From Plectrocnemia conspersa (lineage: Eukaryota; Arthropoda; Insecta; Trichoptera; Polycentropodidae), in contig VTFK01000269.1 of the NCBI GenBank assembly GCA_009617715.1, positions 1,178,001 through 1,242,000 of the forward strand: 64,000 nucleotides of DNA, read 5' to 3'. A model generated the notes under the pieces. The model was not told where the DNA came from, searched no databases, and saw nothing but the letters and a program-made list of their open reading frames with translations. Made by a program: the position numbers and the translations under genes. Below, piece by piece: positions 28,601 through 40,000 of the stretch. Numbering within the stretch: the first letter of the stretch is position 1; the number at the start of each line of letters is the position of its first letter.

Positions 28601-28979
28601 TTGCACAAATTGTATGGCCATAATTGATGCATAAGTGAGTGGCGTTGAACGCACTAGTAAAACAGATGCTTTTTGTACCTTTTCGTTCAATAAATTACTA
28701 GATAAAAATACATTTAAGGTTTTCATTCGACTAATTCTCGTACATGATGTGCACAGCCACGTTTTTATTATTTATTAAATAATAACATAGTAGTGGTAAG
28801 TATTAGGTAGTATAAGATAGCTGGGGGCGAAAAGTACACGAACCTTAACGGTCCCGCGACGCCGGTCGATCGCCCCTTGTAAACGAACACACGAACGCGC
28901 GAAACGAGCAATATACCTGTGCAAAGTCCGTCTCGATGTCGTCAGCGTACAGGTCGAGGTCCTGCTGCTGCTCCGCCAT
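22649..28979 (-). CDS. CPSF6: Cleavage and polyadenylation specificity factor subunit 6 (CFIm68)
   Basis: This is the large subunit of nuclear cleavage factor Im, which with CPSF5/NUDT21 binds UGUA motifs and steers alternative polyadenylation. Coding exons on the minus strand are 28979-28917, 25690-25481, 25416-25201, 25132-25015, 24944-24622, 24548-24372, 24299-24110, 24042-23861, 23795-23595, 23530-23325, 23261-23214, 23034-22939 and 22877-22649; the frame closes at every GT-AG junction (752 aa). The start [16 protein letters not shown] fits the family N-terminus. An RRM spans about 83-160 ([22 protein letters not shown]). A Pro/Gly-rich region runs about 165-495 with many MGPGG repeats in exon 5. 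A conserved block around 500-590 ([31 protein letters not shown]) is followed by an Arg-Asp/Glu/Ser-rich tail, the type of tail that binds transportin-3. Intron 1 (3.2 kb) holds a hAT fossil. Confidence 0.97.
26234..28030 (+). pseudogene. hAT-superfamily transposase fossil (GTF2IRD2/ZBED-like) in CPSF6 intron 1
   Basis: On the plus strand, opposite to CPSF6, broken frames recall hAT transposases of the group domesticated in vertebrate GTF2IRD2. The pieces include [38 protein letters not shown], a [11 protein letters not shown] block, [16 protein letters not shown] and [18 protein letters not shown] later piece at about 27,820-28,030 ([13 protein letters not shown]) matches the C-terminal dimerisation region. 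Stops and frameshifts are frequent. Between about 27,120 and 27,640 the homology is interrupted by AT-rich DNA, perhaps a secondary insertion. It is dead. Confidence 0.8.
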
Positions 28980-30712
28980 CTCTTTGGCCGGCGACCGTTG
29001 ATCAGTCGCCGCCGTCGTCGTACCGCACGCCGCCGTCGCCGCCATTCGGCCCAATGCCGCCAACCGCACCGAGCCGCCTACTGGCTACAAATAATATGTC
29101 CGCGAGGGATCGAAACGCACCCCGAACAAATACGAGCCGCTAAAAGAGACCGCAGCGCGGTAGCGGCGTCTCAACGTTGACCGCCTAGCGCGTCCGGAGG
29201 CAGAAGCGTACGGAGGTCGTAACACTTCTATTTTTCGCCATCTCTTTAGACTTAATTTTATATCTCAATTTTAATTCATTAAAAAAAAGCTAAAATGCTT
29301 TTAAAAACAATAACGAAGACATTTAAATAGTGATAACGATTTTTTTGATCAATATTTCTCAAACCAAAAGTCCTTTAATTATTTGTATTAAAAACAAGAT
29401 AACACGATCACATAATATGTTCGGAGAAAATACGAGAGTAGGACAATAAAACTTTAGAAAAACTGAAAGATGGCAAAATAAATTTGTTTCTGAAAAGCAC
29501 TACCTATATGTCAATAGACTACTATCAAACTGTCAGCCATTTCCATCACGTTTTTTTATTTTTACGACCGATTGAAATAAACAACTTTTAGTATTTTTGA
29601 ACAAGTGAAAAATACGAGTTTCGTGAAGTGATTAAAAAAGTGAAACACTTTTATTTGAAAGGCAAAACACTGAAAGAAATTAAAACCGAGTTGTAGAAAT
29701 GGTTGACAAAATCCTCGCAATGGTCTTGAGTGATCGACGAGTCGAAGTGCGCGAACTTGTTAAGACCACAGGCATATCACATAATTCAGTGGTTTCAATT
29801 TTGCACGAAAATTTTTATATGAAAAAGATATCGGCAAGATGGGTGCCGCGAGGACACGACAACTATCGATTAAGCTGAAGCTTAACTGCTCGATCAACCT
29901 AATAAACGGTGACGGAGTGCGTCAAGCAGGAGACGAATGGAAAGAGAAAAAAGCACGTGTGAGCACGCGGTAAAGAATTTGCGTAGAGTAAAGACTAAGA
30001 GTGGTGGAGAGTATGCCGCTTCCTTCGGCGGTTCCATCTCATAAGGCTGGTTGAGTGGATGTGAATTTGGAGTTGACGTTTTAAGAGCCGCAAACGCAAA
30101 TAGTTTAATTCACACAAAAAATATGACCGATCGTTTTATTAAGATTTAAAAAAATATTTTCTGTTATATTATAATAATAAAAGTATGAAAGTTTGGCGTG
30201 GGGCTAGCTATCATACCCTGTAAAATCGTCAGTTCGAAGCACCTAAAGATTATTGATAAAACCGGACTATTTCACAACAACAATCAACTTGTTAAATGTC
30301 TTAAACCATAAAATTCTACACTACAGGAAATCCGTTGGACTGGAAATGATATTCTCAAAAGGAGAGAGGGTTGCCATTATAGTTAGTAACATATTTCGAA
30401 TCGGATTTCTTGTATGTAAGCGCCTGAAATATATTTTCTCCGACTTGTCACTATTATTTAAAAGTGACTAAAATTTATACAAATAAAGAGTAAAATCAAA
30501 ATATGAAATAATATTTTTTTTTAAATACTGATAACAAACGATAAAAAATTTAAGTGTTATCTTTAGACAAATGCCCGTTCATTTAAATCTTCTAACTTTA
30601 GAAAAATTCAATATTTTAATAAATACGTTTTTTATTTAAGATTGGTAACCCTACTGTCAAGAAGGTCGTAGTGGCAACTCTGGTGTACTGTCTCGTCCCA
30701 GGGTGCTCCACC
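28980..30712. promoter_or_regulatory. Gap between the CPSF6 and OSCP start codons, promoters for both
   Basis: The two genes diverge from this 1.7-kb gap, so both promoters must lie within it. The first ~250 bp beside CPSF6 (28,850-29,220) is GC/CpG-rich, consistent with its promoter and 5' UTR. The middle carries a mariner remnant, and the rest is AT-rich. About 30,660-30,712 beside OSCP is GC-richer and is probably the OSCP leader. No TATA box could be assigned with confidence. Confidence 0.5.
29594..29862 (+). mobile_element. Truncated mariner transposon fragment
   Basis: Broken frames give the N-terminal DNA-binding part of a mariner transposase: FEQVKNTSF, then HFYLKGKTLKEIKTEL, then MVLSDRRVEVRELVKTTG, then FSILHENFYMKKISARWVP. 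The piece between the first and second helix-turn-helix domains is deleted. Homology stops where the catalytic DD34D domain should begin, so this is an internally deleted, 3'-truncated remnant. I could not find its terminal repeats. Confidence 0.82.
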
Positions 30713-31765
30713 ATGGCTTCCGTACGCTTCCCGCAACTGGTAAAAAGCCGATTAACCTATATTTTGCATGTCGTTGTTGTGATGAACGTCCTATATCAAA
30801 TGATTTATGATCTGACATTTTTAGGTTATATTATATAATAATTTCTGATGGCTCCTTGTTTTTCTTAAATACCGATATAAACATCTGATTTAACGTGGAT
30901 TTATACGAATAATACTGTTTTTAGGTGTGACATTGTGTTACAGTCTATTTACTGTCCATCTACGATGAAATGAGTTGGCAAACTGATGTTAAAAAAATTG
31001 TATCGATTTTATAGATTCGAACGTTGAGCACCTCAGCGAGCTCCAGCCAGAAGGTCAAGCCGCCGATTCAACTCTTTGGACTCGAAGGTCGATATGCTAC
31101 CGCTCTTTACTCCGCCGCTACTAAGATGAAGCAGTTGGATGCCGTGGAAAAAGAGCTCGACACTATCAAAGGCATCTTAAAGACCGACCTTAAATTCAAA
31201 GAGTTCGTCGCGAACCCGACGATCAAACGAAGCTTGAAGACCAACGCCATTAAACAAATAGCCACCAAGGTTTGCAGCTTTACTGATGTTAATTATTGTC
31301 CTGTACTTAACAAATATTTAACGCATATTCATTATTTATTCTAGCAAGCTTATTCGCCGGCTACTGGCAACTTGTTGGGATTATTGGCTGAAAACGGCCG
31401 TCTCAATAGGTTAGATCATGTTATCAACTCTTTCAAGATTATCATGTCTGCTCACCGCGGTGAAGTAATCTGCGAAGTCAAGACGGCTAAGGCCCTCGAC
31501 GAAGCTCAACGTAAAAACCTGGAAAGCGCATTAAAGGTATTTTATTTATCCAATAATATGACTTATGTCTTCAGAGTATAATATTATAAATTTATTTTGC
31601 TATTTCTAGAAATTCCTCAAGGCCAACGAAGTGATTAAGCTAACGACAGTCGTAGACCCGACCATCCTCGGAGGCATGGTCGTGTCTATCGGGGATCGCT
31701 ACGTAGATATGAGTACTGCCAGTAAAATCAAGCGTTACACGGAAATCATCCAAGCTCCGGCATAA
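30713..31765 (+). CDS. ATPsynO: Mitochondrial ATP synthase subunit O (OSCP)
   Basis: This peripheral-stalk subunit of the mitochondrial F1Fo ATP synthase joins the stalk to the top of F1 so that rotation drives ATP synthesis. Exons are 30713-30739, 31015-31269, 31345-31536 and 31610-31765. All splice in phase 0 with GT-AG introns, giving 209 aa, the usual length. The ATG lies in a near-ideal context (ccaccATGg). Residues 1 to about 22 are basic and hydroxylated (MASVRFPQLIRTLSTS), as in a mitochondrial targeting peptide. Family blocks follow: PPIQLFGLEGRYATALYSAA, NLLGLLAENGRL, AHRGEVICEVKTAK, and at the C-terminus VDPTILGGMVVSIGDRYVDMS. The sequence looks intact and functional. Confidence 0.98.
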
Positions 31766-31847
31766 GTTAGCATTTGAAGGGGAATTTTGCTTTGTTCTTT
31801 GTAGAAACTACATTGTTATATATGTAATTACATCTAAAGTAATAGAT

Positions 31848-31853
31848 AATAAA
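31848..31853 (+). terminator. Polyadenylation signal of ATPsynO
   Basis: AATAAA lies 83 nt after the stop codon. It is the only canonical hexamer close downstream, so a short 3' UTR is likely. Confidence 0.7.
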
Positions 31854-32104
31854 GATTAAATAATCGCTATTATTTATTTATTATTTTATATCGCATCTTT
31901 CGTTTTATGTACATTAATCTTAATCTTTCTAAAGAGACTAACCTAAATAAAGGTTGTCTGCTAAGAAAATTTGTATGCAATATAGATTTATAAATCTGTA
32001 ATTTTTTATTAATATTAAATTTACATTCACAGCAAAAGGCATAGAATTTAGCTCAGTAGCTTTAATCTTTAAACTTTTATAATATGCTCACAGAAATGCA
32101 TCAC

Positions 32105-32305
32105 AACTCTGCGGGCCACATATAAAAGTATATATCCCCATATTAGATTTACATACACTATAGATATTTTTTTGGAGTGAAAAATTGTCTTCAGTGTATT
32201 GGCCATTATAAAATAAATATATTATGTAAAAGTATGAGGAATCTCAGAAAAATGTTCAAGGCGGGGCTGCATGCGGCTTGCGGGCCGCGGGTTGGCTACC
32301 CCTGG
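32105..32305. repeat. hAT-like MITE remnant
   Basis: The right end reads ggttggctacccctg, whose complement caggggtagccaacc is a common hAT terminal repeat, preceded by gcgggccgcg. A gcgggccac word at about 32,111 suggests the inner part of the other end. The outer left terminus and the target duplication are not clear. Confidence 0.45.
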
Positions 32306-32439
32306 ATTAGATAAAAGTAGCAATTAAATTATTGATTTCTTAATTTTTGGATTTTAAAATTAATTATCTTTACTTAAAAAATATTGAAACGAACAATTTT
32401 ACGCATGGTAATGATATTCTACGATTTTGGTAGACTAAT

Positions 32440-32940
32440 GGTTCGTAAAACTTTTATGCCTGCACTACAATCTCTCGAATCATAATTTGATCAATTCCTC
32501 TCTCAGCAAGGAAGTTTTTCATCTCTTTAGCGCGGTGAGTACTGGCTGAATCTCAAATTAGTAAACCTCTTTGGTGACTCCTAAACACAGGTGACAGCAT
32601 AAAATCGACCCACTTTCTTATAACTACTTGGGTTCTTCAGGCCTTTTCACTTTCAAAGACATAAATTCCTGAAACGCTCCACTCATTTTATCTGGTGTTA
32701 AAAATTATTCGCTTTATAAAAAATTGCACGCGCACGTCCTCAGCCAGTAGGCGGCGGCAAATGACGCAACTCAATCAAATGTTGTTACAAATGAGAAAAT
32801 ATAAATCGCCACATGTTGGCGTTCACCTTATTTTAACTAGGGCTTATTTTCGGGGGAGACCTTATATTCCAAAAACTCATGAAAATCACGCAATGGCTTA
32901 TTTTCGGAAGATGTCTTATTTTCGGAAAAAGACGGTATAA
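32440..32940 (-). mobile_element. Degraded pogo/Tigger-like element
   Basis: On the minus strand at about 32,660-32,450, shifting frames give WVDFMLSPVF and then a GLLI-DSASTHRAKEMKNF block. The latter resembles the (L)WDxxRAH...VK block of pogo/DDE_1 transposases. At 32,840-32,935 on the plus strand there are tandem ggcttattttcgg words typical of the ends of a widespread pogo-type repeat. Too decayed to delimit exactly. Confidence 0.45.
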
Positions 32941-33297
32941 CTATGTGCGTGTTTTGAGCACAAAAAAATCAAAACCAAATGATCCAGATTTTAGCGACGA
33001 TAATATTTTTCAATTATAGATCCTGTAAGTGGCAAAAAGGGAATCTTTCTTTTTCTTTAATTCCTCCACCGAAATTTTATTTGTTAATTGGATTTGCACC
33101 CAGGCATCATGGACCTTTTTTGTTTTTGTGCCCTCTATTATTTGGGTCCCAAATACATGGCTCCGACTGAAGTAGTTCTTAAAAACAGATCGTTTGTCCT
33201 GTGACCACATTGTACCGCCCATCATAATGAATGAAATAAAAATGAAATTGAATCGAGTTACTCGTTCTATCTCAGTATGCGAACCAGCATGCCATTA

Positions 33298-33345
33298 TCT
33301 CTCTCACTCTCGTCACTTAACATGCGAGAGAGCGAAAGGGGAAGT
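33298..33345. promoter_or_regulatory. GAGA-type repeats upstream of the Kelch gene
   Basis: A ctctctcactctcgtc run followed by gcgagagagcgaaagg lies about 700 bp upstream of the Kelch start codon. GAGA-rich words are common near insect promoters, so a role in this gene's promoter is possible but untested. Confidence 0.3.
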
Positions 33346-34028
33346 ATCTCACCGCTCGCGCTTGACTCGGAACAAATGCCGACAAGGTTCGGAAGCGCTC
33401 GAAGCTGGCTAAGGCGACTGAATTACCCCAACTTCACTACCCGTTCTTGGTTAACCTCGGAAAACTTCCGAGAGATTTTAGTAACCCACTATATTCTCCG
33501 TCCTTGGCCAACCTTGACCAACTTCGAGAGAGTGTAGTGCAGGCATTACAATTATGTCCACAACATAACAATATTTTTTAGAGAGCTAAAGACGAGGCTG
33601 CGCTATGCAGTTCACCACGACTTTGTAGTCCCATAGGAAGGCATCTCGCTAGTTAACAAACAGGGGAAATTTGTGAAAGTGTGATTCGTAGTGGAATAAC
33701 GACAGTCATAAGTGAACTTTGTAACAGTGTGATGATATTCTTTGTGTATTTGGTACAATTTGCACTTGCGATTTGAACAAATTATTTTTATTTTAAGCTA
33801 AATTATGTAATATTTTTATTAAATTTAAACTTGCCGGTTTTAGTGTTTATCCAAATATTTATCGCTTGTTTTGGTTTGTTAAATCAATTAAATTTGTCGC
33901 AGCAATATATAAATAAATTGTAAGCAAATGTTCGATATTATCCCGTATGGCAACACTTTTAGTGCAATATTTTGCTTTGTGTCAAACGTCCATTGTGTGC
34001 GGGCGGGGAAGTCGCACGAGTTGTCAAT

Positions 34029-37000
34029 ATGGAAGGCGGCGTCTGTCGCGAGGCGAGTCGCCTTTCTCTGGCCTCGACGGCTTCCAGCAGCTCCGCGGAG
34101 GCCGACGCAAGCTCCAGCGTCAACTCCTCGGCCACTTCTGGCACTTCCGCCGGTTTCGTTTCGCCGAGCACCAACGAACCGGAACGCGACTTCGCCTCCG
34201 AAGAAGTGTTCCTCAGCGCCCAGCATGCGGGCCGCAGTCTGGCGCGGATGCACTCGCATCTTCAAGCCGGTCAGCTATGCGATGTCACTTTGCTCGTCGG
34301 GGGGCGCAGGTATATGTAATATATAATTATAAAAATCGATGTTGCAAAAATTACAAAATACAGCAATTTTTAAATAAAAATAGATTTACAAGTTGTTAAA
34401 TATAAGCCCATTATGTCTCCAATTAGAAGCAATACGTTACGAATGAACAAGAATGAGGTACGCCAACGCCCGAAGGAAGAGTCTTGCCACCAGTCATTGC
34501 AACAGCATAATAAATGACTCGCTGAATCGACAATTTAACCATATCATATCATATGCATAACTAATAAATAAGTTATGTAGTCGGTTCAATATGTTTGTGC
34601 AATAAATCTTATGTAACCAGGCTGAAATTACGTCTCGTCGGAGTCAAAAACTAGGAAATAGTATTACATTACACTACATTACACTTTGGGGACAGGCTTG
34701 TCGTCGTGTATATTGTACAGCCTGGCTTAGAATATAAATATACTTATGACGGAGCATCAGAATGAAATTAATTTATTAATTCGTTATTTAACTTATCTAA
34801 AACTTCTTTAACATTATTACGCAATATACTGTGCAATAAATTCAAATGTAATTCGCAAACTGTTTTACATTATCAATTATATTATAAATATACAATATAA
34901 ATAACAATGGTCCCAATTTAGACCCTTGTGGTACACCATAAAATATGTTTAAATAATTATCAAACCATTTTCAAACTCTACCAACCAATTATTTATCACT
35001 ACTTGTAGTGCAGTCTGTAATTCCGAATATTTTTCTCTGAATCCTGATTGTTGTTCACATAGAATCTTTTGAGAAATAATGAAATCCTTTTATTGTTTGA
35101 TTACTATTTCTTCCATAACCGTTTCCATACAAGGCAACATGTTTATCAGTCTCATTTTCTCGACCATTTTATTATTTTTTATTATTTTAGGTGTAGCTAT
35201 AATAGTAGCAATCTTCAAATTATCGGGTATTTCTCTTTCAGAGAGTGCTTTATTTACTAAATAATGTAATTTAGTTCCTAGTATTTCCCATGTTTCTTTA
35301 TTTATACATATTTACATCCAATTCATCAATACTGGTTCCTTTTTTTAATTTACAAATTATGTTGTGAATTCACTAAATTTTACATTCAATGTTTAATTAT
35401 TGTATTGTGTAATACTAAATTATTAAACTGAGATATTTTGAATTCACAATCTCTCATTGTATTAATTTTTTCTGCTATTATATGAGGATCTTTATATATA
35501 TTTCCATCAATATTCATATTTATTATCATTTCTACGAGTAGGATTAATATTTTTTTTTATTGTTCTCCATATCTTATTGGGGTCATTTTTTATTTTATCT
35601 ATCGACTTTTCATATCGTTTTTTTAGCTACTCTTAATGCGTTGACAGCCATATTTCTACTGTTGGTATTTTTCCCATTTTTTATTTATAACTTTATAATC
35701 TACTTGTTTTGTTTTTATTATTTTATATATTTTATATGATTCATCTCTTCTCTTTAAAGCATTTTTAACATCATCGTTAAACCACGGTTTTGGGTTGAAT
35801 CGATATTCTGTTCTAAAATTATATTGACTTTTTATTTTATTGTTCCATATCAAATTAACATTTTTGTAATTCTAATCTTAATTTGGTAAAATCTATAATA
35901 TTATTTTATTATTTCTAGTTCGTAACTTTTAAATCTTTGTTAAATGCAGTTGATTTTTGTAAACACCAACAAGATTTTAATAGGAACCCCCTAAATTTTG
36001 TTTATATTAGCACATTAAAATCATTACTAAGCAACATAAGGTGGAATAACATAGAATACATAATTCTAGAGAAGGAAGTAAAATTTCTAAATGCTTATTA
36101 TCAATAGACAGTATTGAGTCTTCTTACTAATTTAATCTTGTCTATTATCTTATTTTCAATAATAAAACTGTAATGTCTTGAGCTGTATCCATTTAATAAT
36201 TAAATTATGTAATTATGTTTGTAGGTTTCCAGCACACAGGCTCGTGCTGTCAGCAGCTAGTGAATATTTTTCAGCCATGTTCACTGGTTCACTGAGGGAA
36301 TCTCAGCAGAGCGAGATCACACTGGAAAATATCGACGTGGACGCTTTGGAGGCTTTGATACCGTATTGCTACACAGGATCCATAGGTAATTAGTTCAAAA
36401 ATTGATATAAATGGATCGTTTTACTACATGTGTGATACATTTTTATTTATTAAATTAGTAATTATTAAAATGTAAAATATCACTTTTTTTGTTTATTTAT
36501 ATATATATATAACATGATAGCAGTATTGTAATCACTCCAGGTTAAATATCTGTTAAATATAATATTCAATAAAAATACCAATAGAATATTACAAGAATTG
36601 TGTTATTGATTACAAAATTACACAGCATGACAATAATTTATAATACAAATATAACACATTATAATTTTTAATTCAATTTCCAACGTATGGTCACCCTACT
36701 CTCTAGCCAGCCCTGATTTAGTATTGGTAACGCTCTCATATCGGTGTAAACAAATTCGTAGAAAACTGTATATGTGTGCATGCATACGTACACGCACCCT
36801 TATTTCCAACACAACGATGATGAGGATGGACTATAGCTCATGGAGAATAATACATCTGTATATTTTTTTACTGACAAAGTAAATATAATAAAATTATCAT
36901 TTTCGATAAAAACATCAATTTGTATGTTTTACATTGAGGTCTTGAATTATATCTGTACTTTGCATGTATATCCCACAAGACTCCTCTAACGATGTATTCG

Positions 37001-40000
37001 TCACTTGTATGTTGATCAAAGTTTAATGTAATTTGTTTACATTTTTAGATTTACGCGAAGACACCGTTGAAAACATTCTGTCGGCTGCTTGTCTCCTCCA
37101 ATTGACTGCCGTCGTGAGCGCATGTTGTAATTTCCTTCAAAAACAGCTACACCCTTCGAACTGCTTAGGAATCGCCATGTTCGCCGAACAGCAGTCTTGT
37201 ACCGCTTTACAAATTCAAGCTTCGGAGTTCACTAAGCAGAACTACATGGAAGTGTATAAAAATCAAGAGTTTCTCCGGTTGGACGCCGAGCAGTTGGGCT
37301 TGTTGCTTAAATCGGACGATCTCAATGTGTCTTCTGAGGAAAGCGTCTTTGAAAGTGTTATGACTTGGGTAATGTATGACAGACCTAATCGAGAGAAAAG
37401 CTTGCGAGGGTTATTGGAATCAGTGAAGCTGCCGCTACTATCGCCTCCGGTAAGTCATTATCCCAAGTTATCATTTATTTAAATTTGTGTTATACATTTT
37501 ATTAATATTTCATTATTATTTGGATGTAGTTTTTGTTCGATCAAGTCGAAGTGTCTTGTTGTTCAGTTGTCGAATGTCAACCACTCATCATGGAAGCGTT
37601 GAAATGGCACTTGTTACCAGAACGGAGGCAGCAACTCTCATCAGAAAGGACCAATCCACGCAAATCGACCATTTGTAAAATGTTAGCTGTGGGGGGAATG
37701 GATGCAAATAAGGTAATTTGGTTATTTATTTTACTAATTATTTCCGGACAAAATCAGTAAAAAAAAAATTTAAAATATGCGATAATAATGATGTATAAAG
37801 TAAAGTTGGCAATTGTAATATTTTTATAATTTTTTAACACTTTCGCGGACATGTCTGCAATTGCAGTCATTTTTCGGCTGTTTGAAGGTTGAAGGTTTGA
37901 AGGTTTCTGTTGGAAGGTTGGCTGTGCCACTGCTCGGGATAATGCATTAAATTCATAATTTGACTGATTTTTATCTATAATACCAAGTGGTTGATTCAAA
38001 TGTAAACTTTTGTCCAACTAATATGCAAACTTTTACTTTTGTCATTAGCAAATACTATCATCTACAAAAAACTATTTCATGATACGCACTATTAACAAGA
38101 TTATCAAAACATCTTGAGAATTGTTTACTTTTAATTGTATCTAATTTTGAAAAACAGTTTACACACATATTATCAAGATGATGTTAAAGTAATTTTATCT
38201 GATGGAATTCTGCCACGATACCTTGCAGACTGACCATATAAACAATATTATGCATTTTTACAATTGTAATTTTTATTTAACAGGGTACGACTAGCATCGA
38301 AATGTACGATCCTTGTACAAATTCATGGTCTCAATATATGAAGATGGGTGTGCGTAGATCACAATTTGGAGTGGTTATCATTAAAGACAAGTTGATATTG
38401 ATTGGAGGTCGAGATGGATTGAGAACCTTAAATATTGTAAGTAAATACAAATAAATTTTAACACAAAAATTCGATCTACCCGCTTTGTCTGCTGCTGGTA
38501 AAACACGGGACGGGTAGTGACTACCTTTTACGACTTCTGATGTTTAACGACAGGTTTGGTAGTATCTACTTGCAACAACTAAATCGTTTTGTGCTGCTAT
38601 CTATGAATCAAAGTTTAGTCTTTAAGAAAAAAAATATTTCAAATCATAATCATTTTTATTGCTGCCGCTGACAAGATATTTGGTTTCTTTGTAAAAATAT
38701 TTTTATACTTTACAATTCAGAATACTTAATAAATTTTTGATTTTTAATTCTAAAGTTATCATATTTTTTTGTTATATCTCTGTGTTGCATAAAGTTCTCG
38801 TAATATTGCCCATTTTTGCACATCATGCAGCGTAAAAACGACCTGTTGGTCAAGTGTTAATACTTATTTTATATACATTTCAGGTGGATTGCATAGATTT
38901 GAAAACATTCGCATCAGTAACTCTTCCACCGCTGCAAACTCAACGACACGGTTTAGGTGTGGCCGTTATGGGAGATGGTCCGAATGCTCCGGTATATGCT
39001 GTCGGTGGACACGATGGATGGACTTATATAAACACTGTTGAACGGTTATAATTCTTATTAAATCAATCGATTTTTATAATGAGTGTAAATAACATTAATT
39101 TATTAATTTTAGATGGGACCCAGTATCAAGATCATGGTCTTACGTAGCGCCGATGTCTTCCCAGCGCAGCACGTGTGGTGTTGGCGTATTGCAAGGAAAG
39201 CTATATGCAGTCGGTGGTCGCGATGGAAGCGCTTGCTTGCGTACAGTGGAAGCTTATTGCCCACACACCAACAAATGGAAGCAGTGTCCGTCGATGATTA
39301 AAAAAAGAGGCGGAGTTGGTGTAAGAAAAATATTTTTTAATTCACGAGTCTTCATGAAATTTGTTAAAGTTTATTATGCTTATGGTTCTTGCCTTTTCAG
39401 GTTGCTGTTCTTGGTGGTTATTTGTATGCTCTCGGTGGTCATGATGCTCCTGCTAAAAACGGTGTTACTACAATGTTCTCATGCATGGAACGTTATGATC
39501 CGATTGAAAACGCTTGGACCTTGATCGCTAATTTATCTCGCGGAAGAGACGGGATTGGAATCTGTATTTTGGGTGATAAGCTGGTAGCTGTTGGTAAGTA
39601 ATATTTTAATTTTAATATCCAGATCTTCCCCTTTCCGGCGTCATGTCTCGTTATTCCACATATCTTACACTTAATCTAGCTCTTATATATTATATTATAT
39701 AATATATCCAAATTATAAATGTTTTTAAGTTAAAGTTAATTATGACTCGAAGAAGAGGCTTCAGATTTCTTCTTCCATATTTTTCATCAATATTTTTAGA
39801 TTATTCAATAAGCGTATAATTGCTGTTTAAAATATTTCATGACCAATCGATATAATTTTGAGTTGGATTTGAATATGAATGTTCGATTTACCATCAATAT
39901 GGGTGGTTGGCTGGGGTCTAACTATGAATGTTTATATTTAGGATTATCATATTTAATCAAGTTTTCATGTTCAGTTACACAAAAGCTTTTACCTAGTCGA

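Noticed and set aside
28919..29180. Arg/Pro-rich plus-strand frames
   Set aside because: Antisense to CPSF6 exon 1 and its GC-rich leader; no homology.
33888..34399. Overlapping frames of 115-150 codons on both strands
   Set aside because: Only the frame beginning at the ATG at 34,029 continues into the BTB domain across the splice; the rest are shadows of this GC-rich exon.
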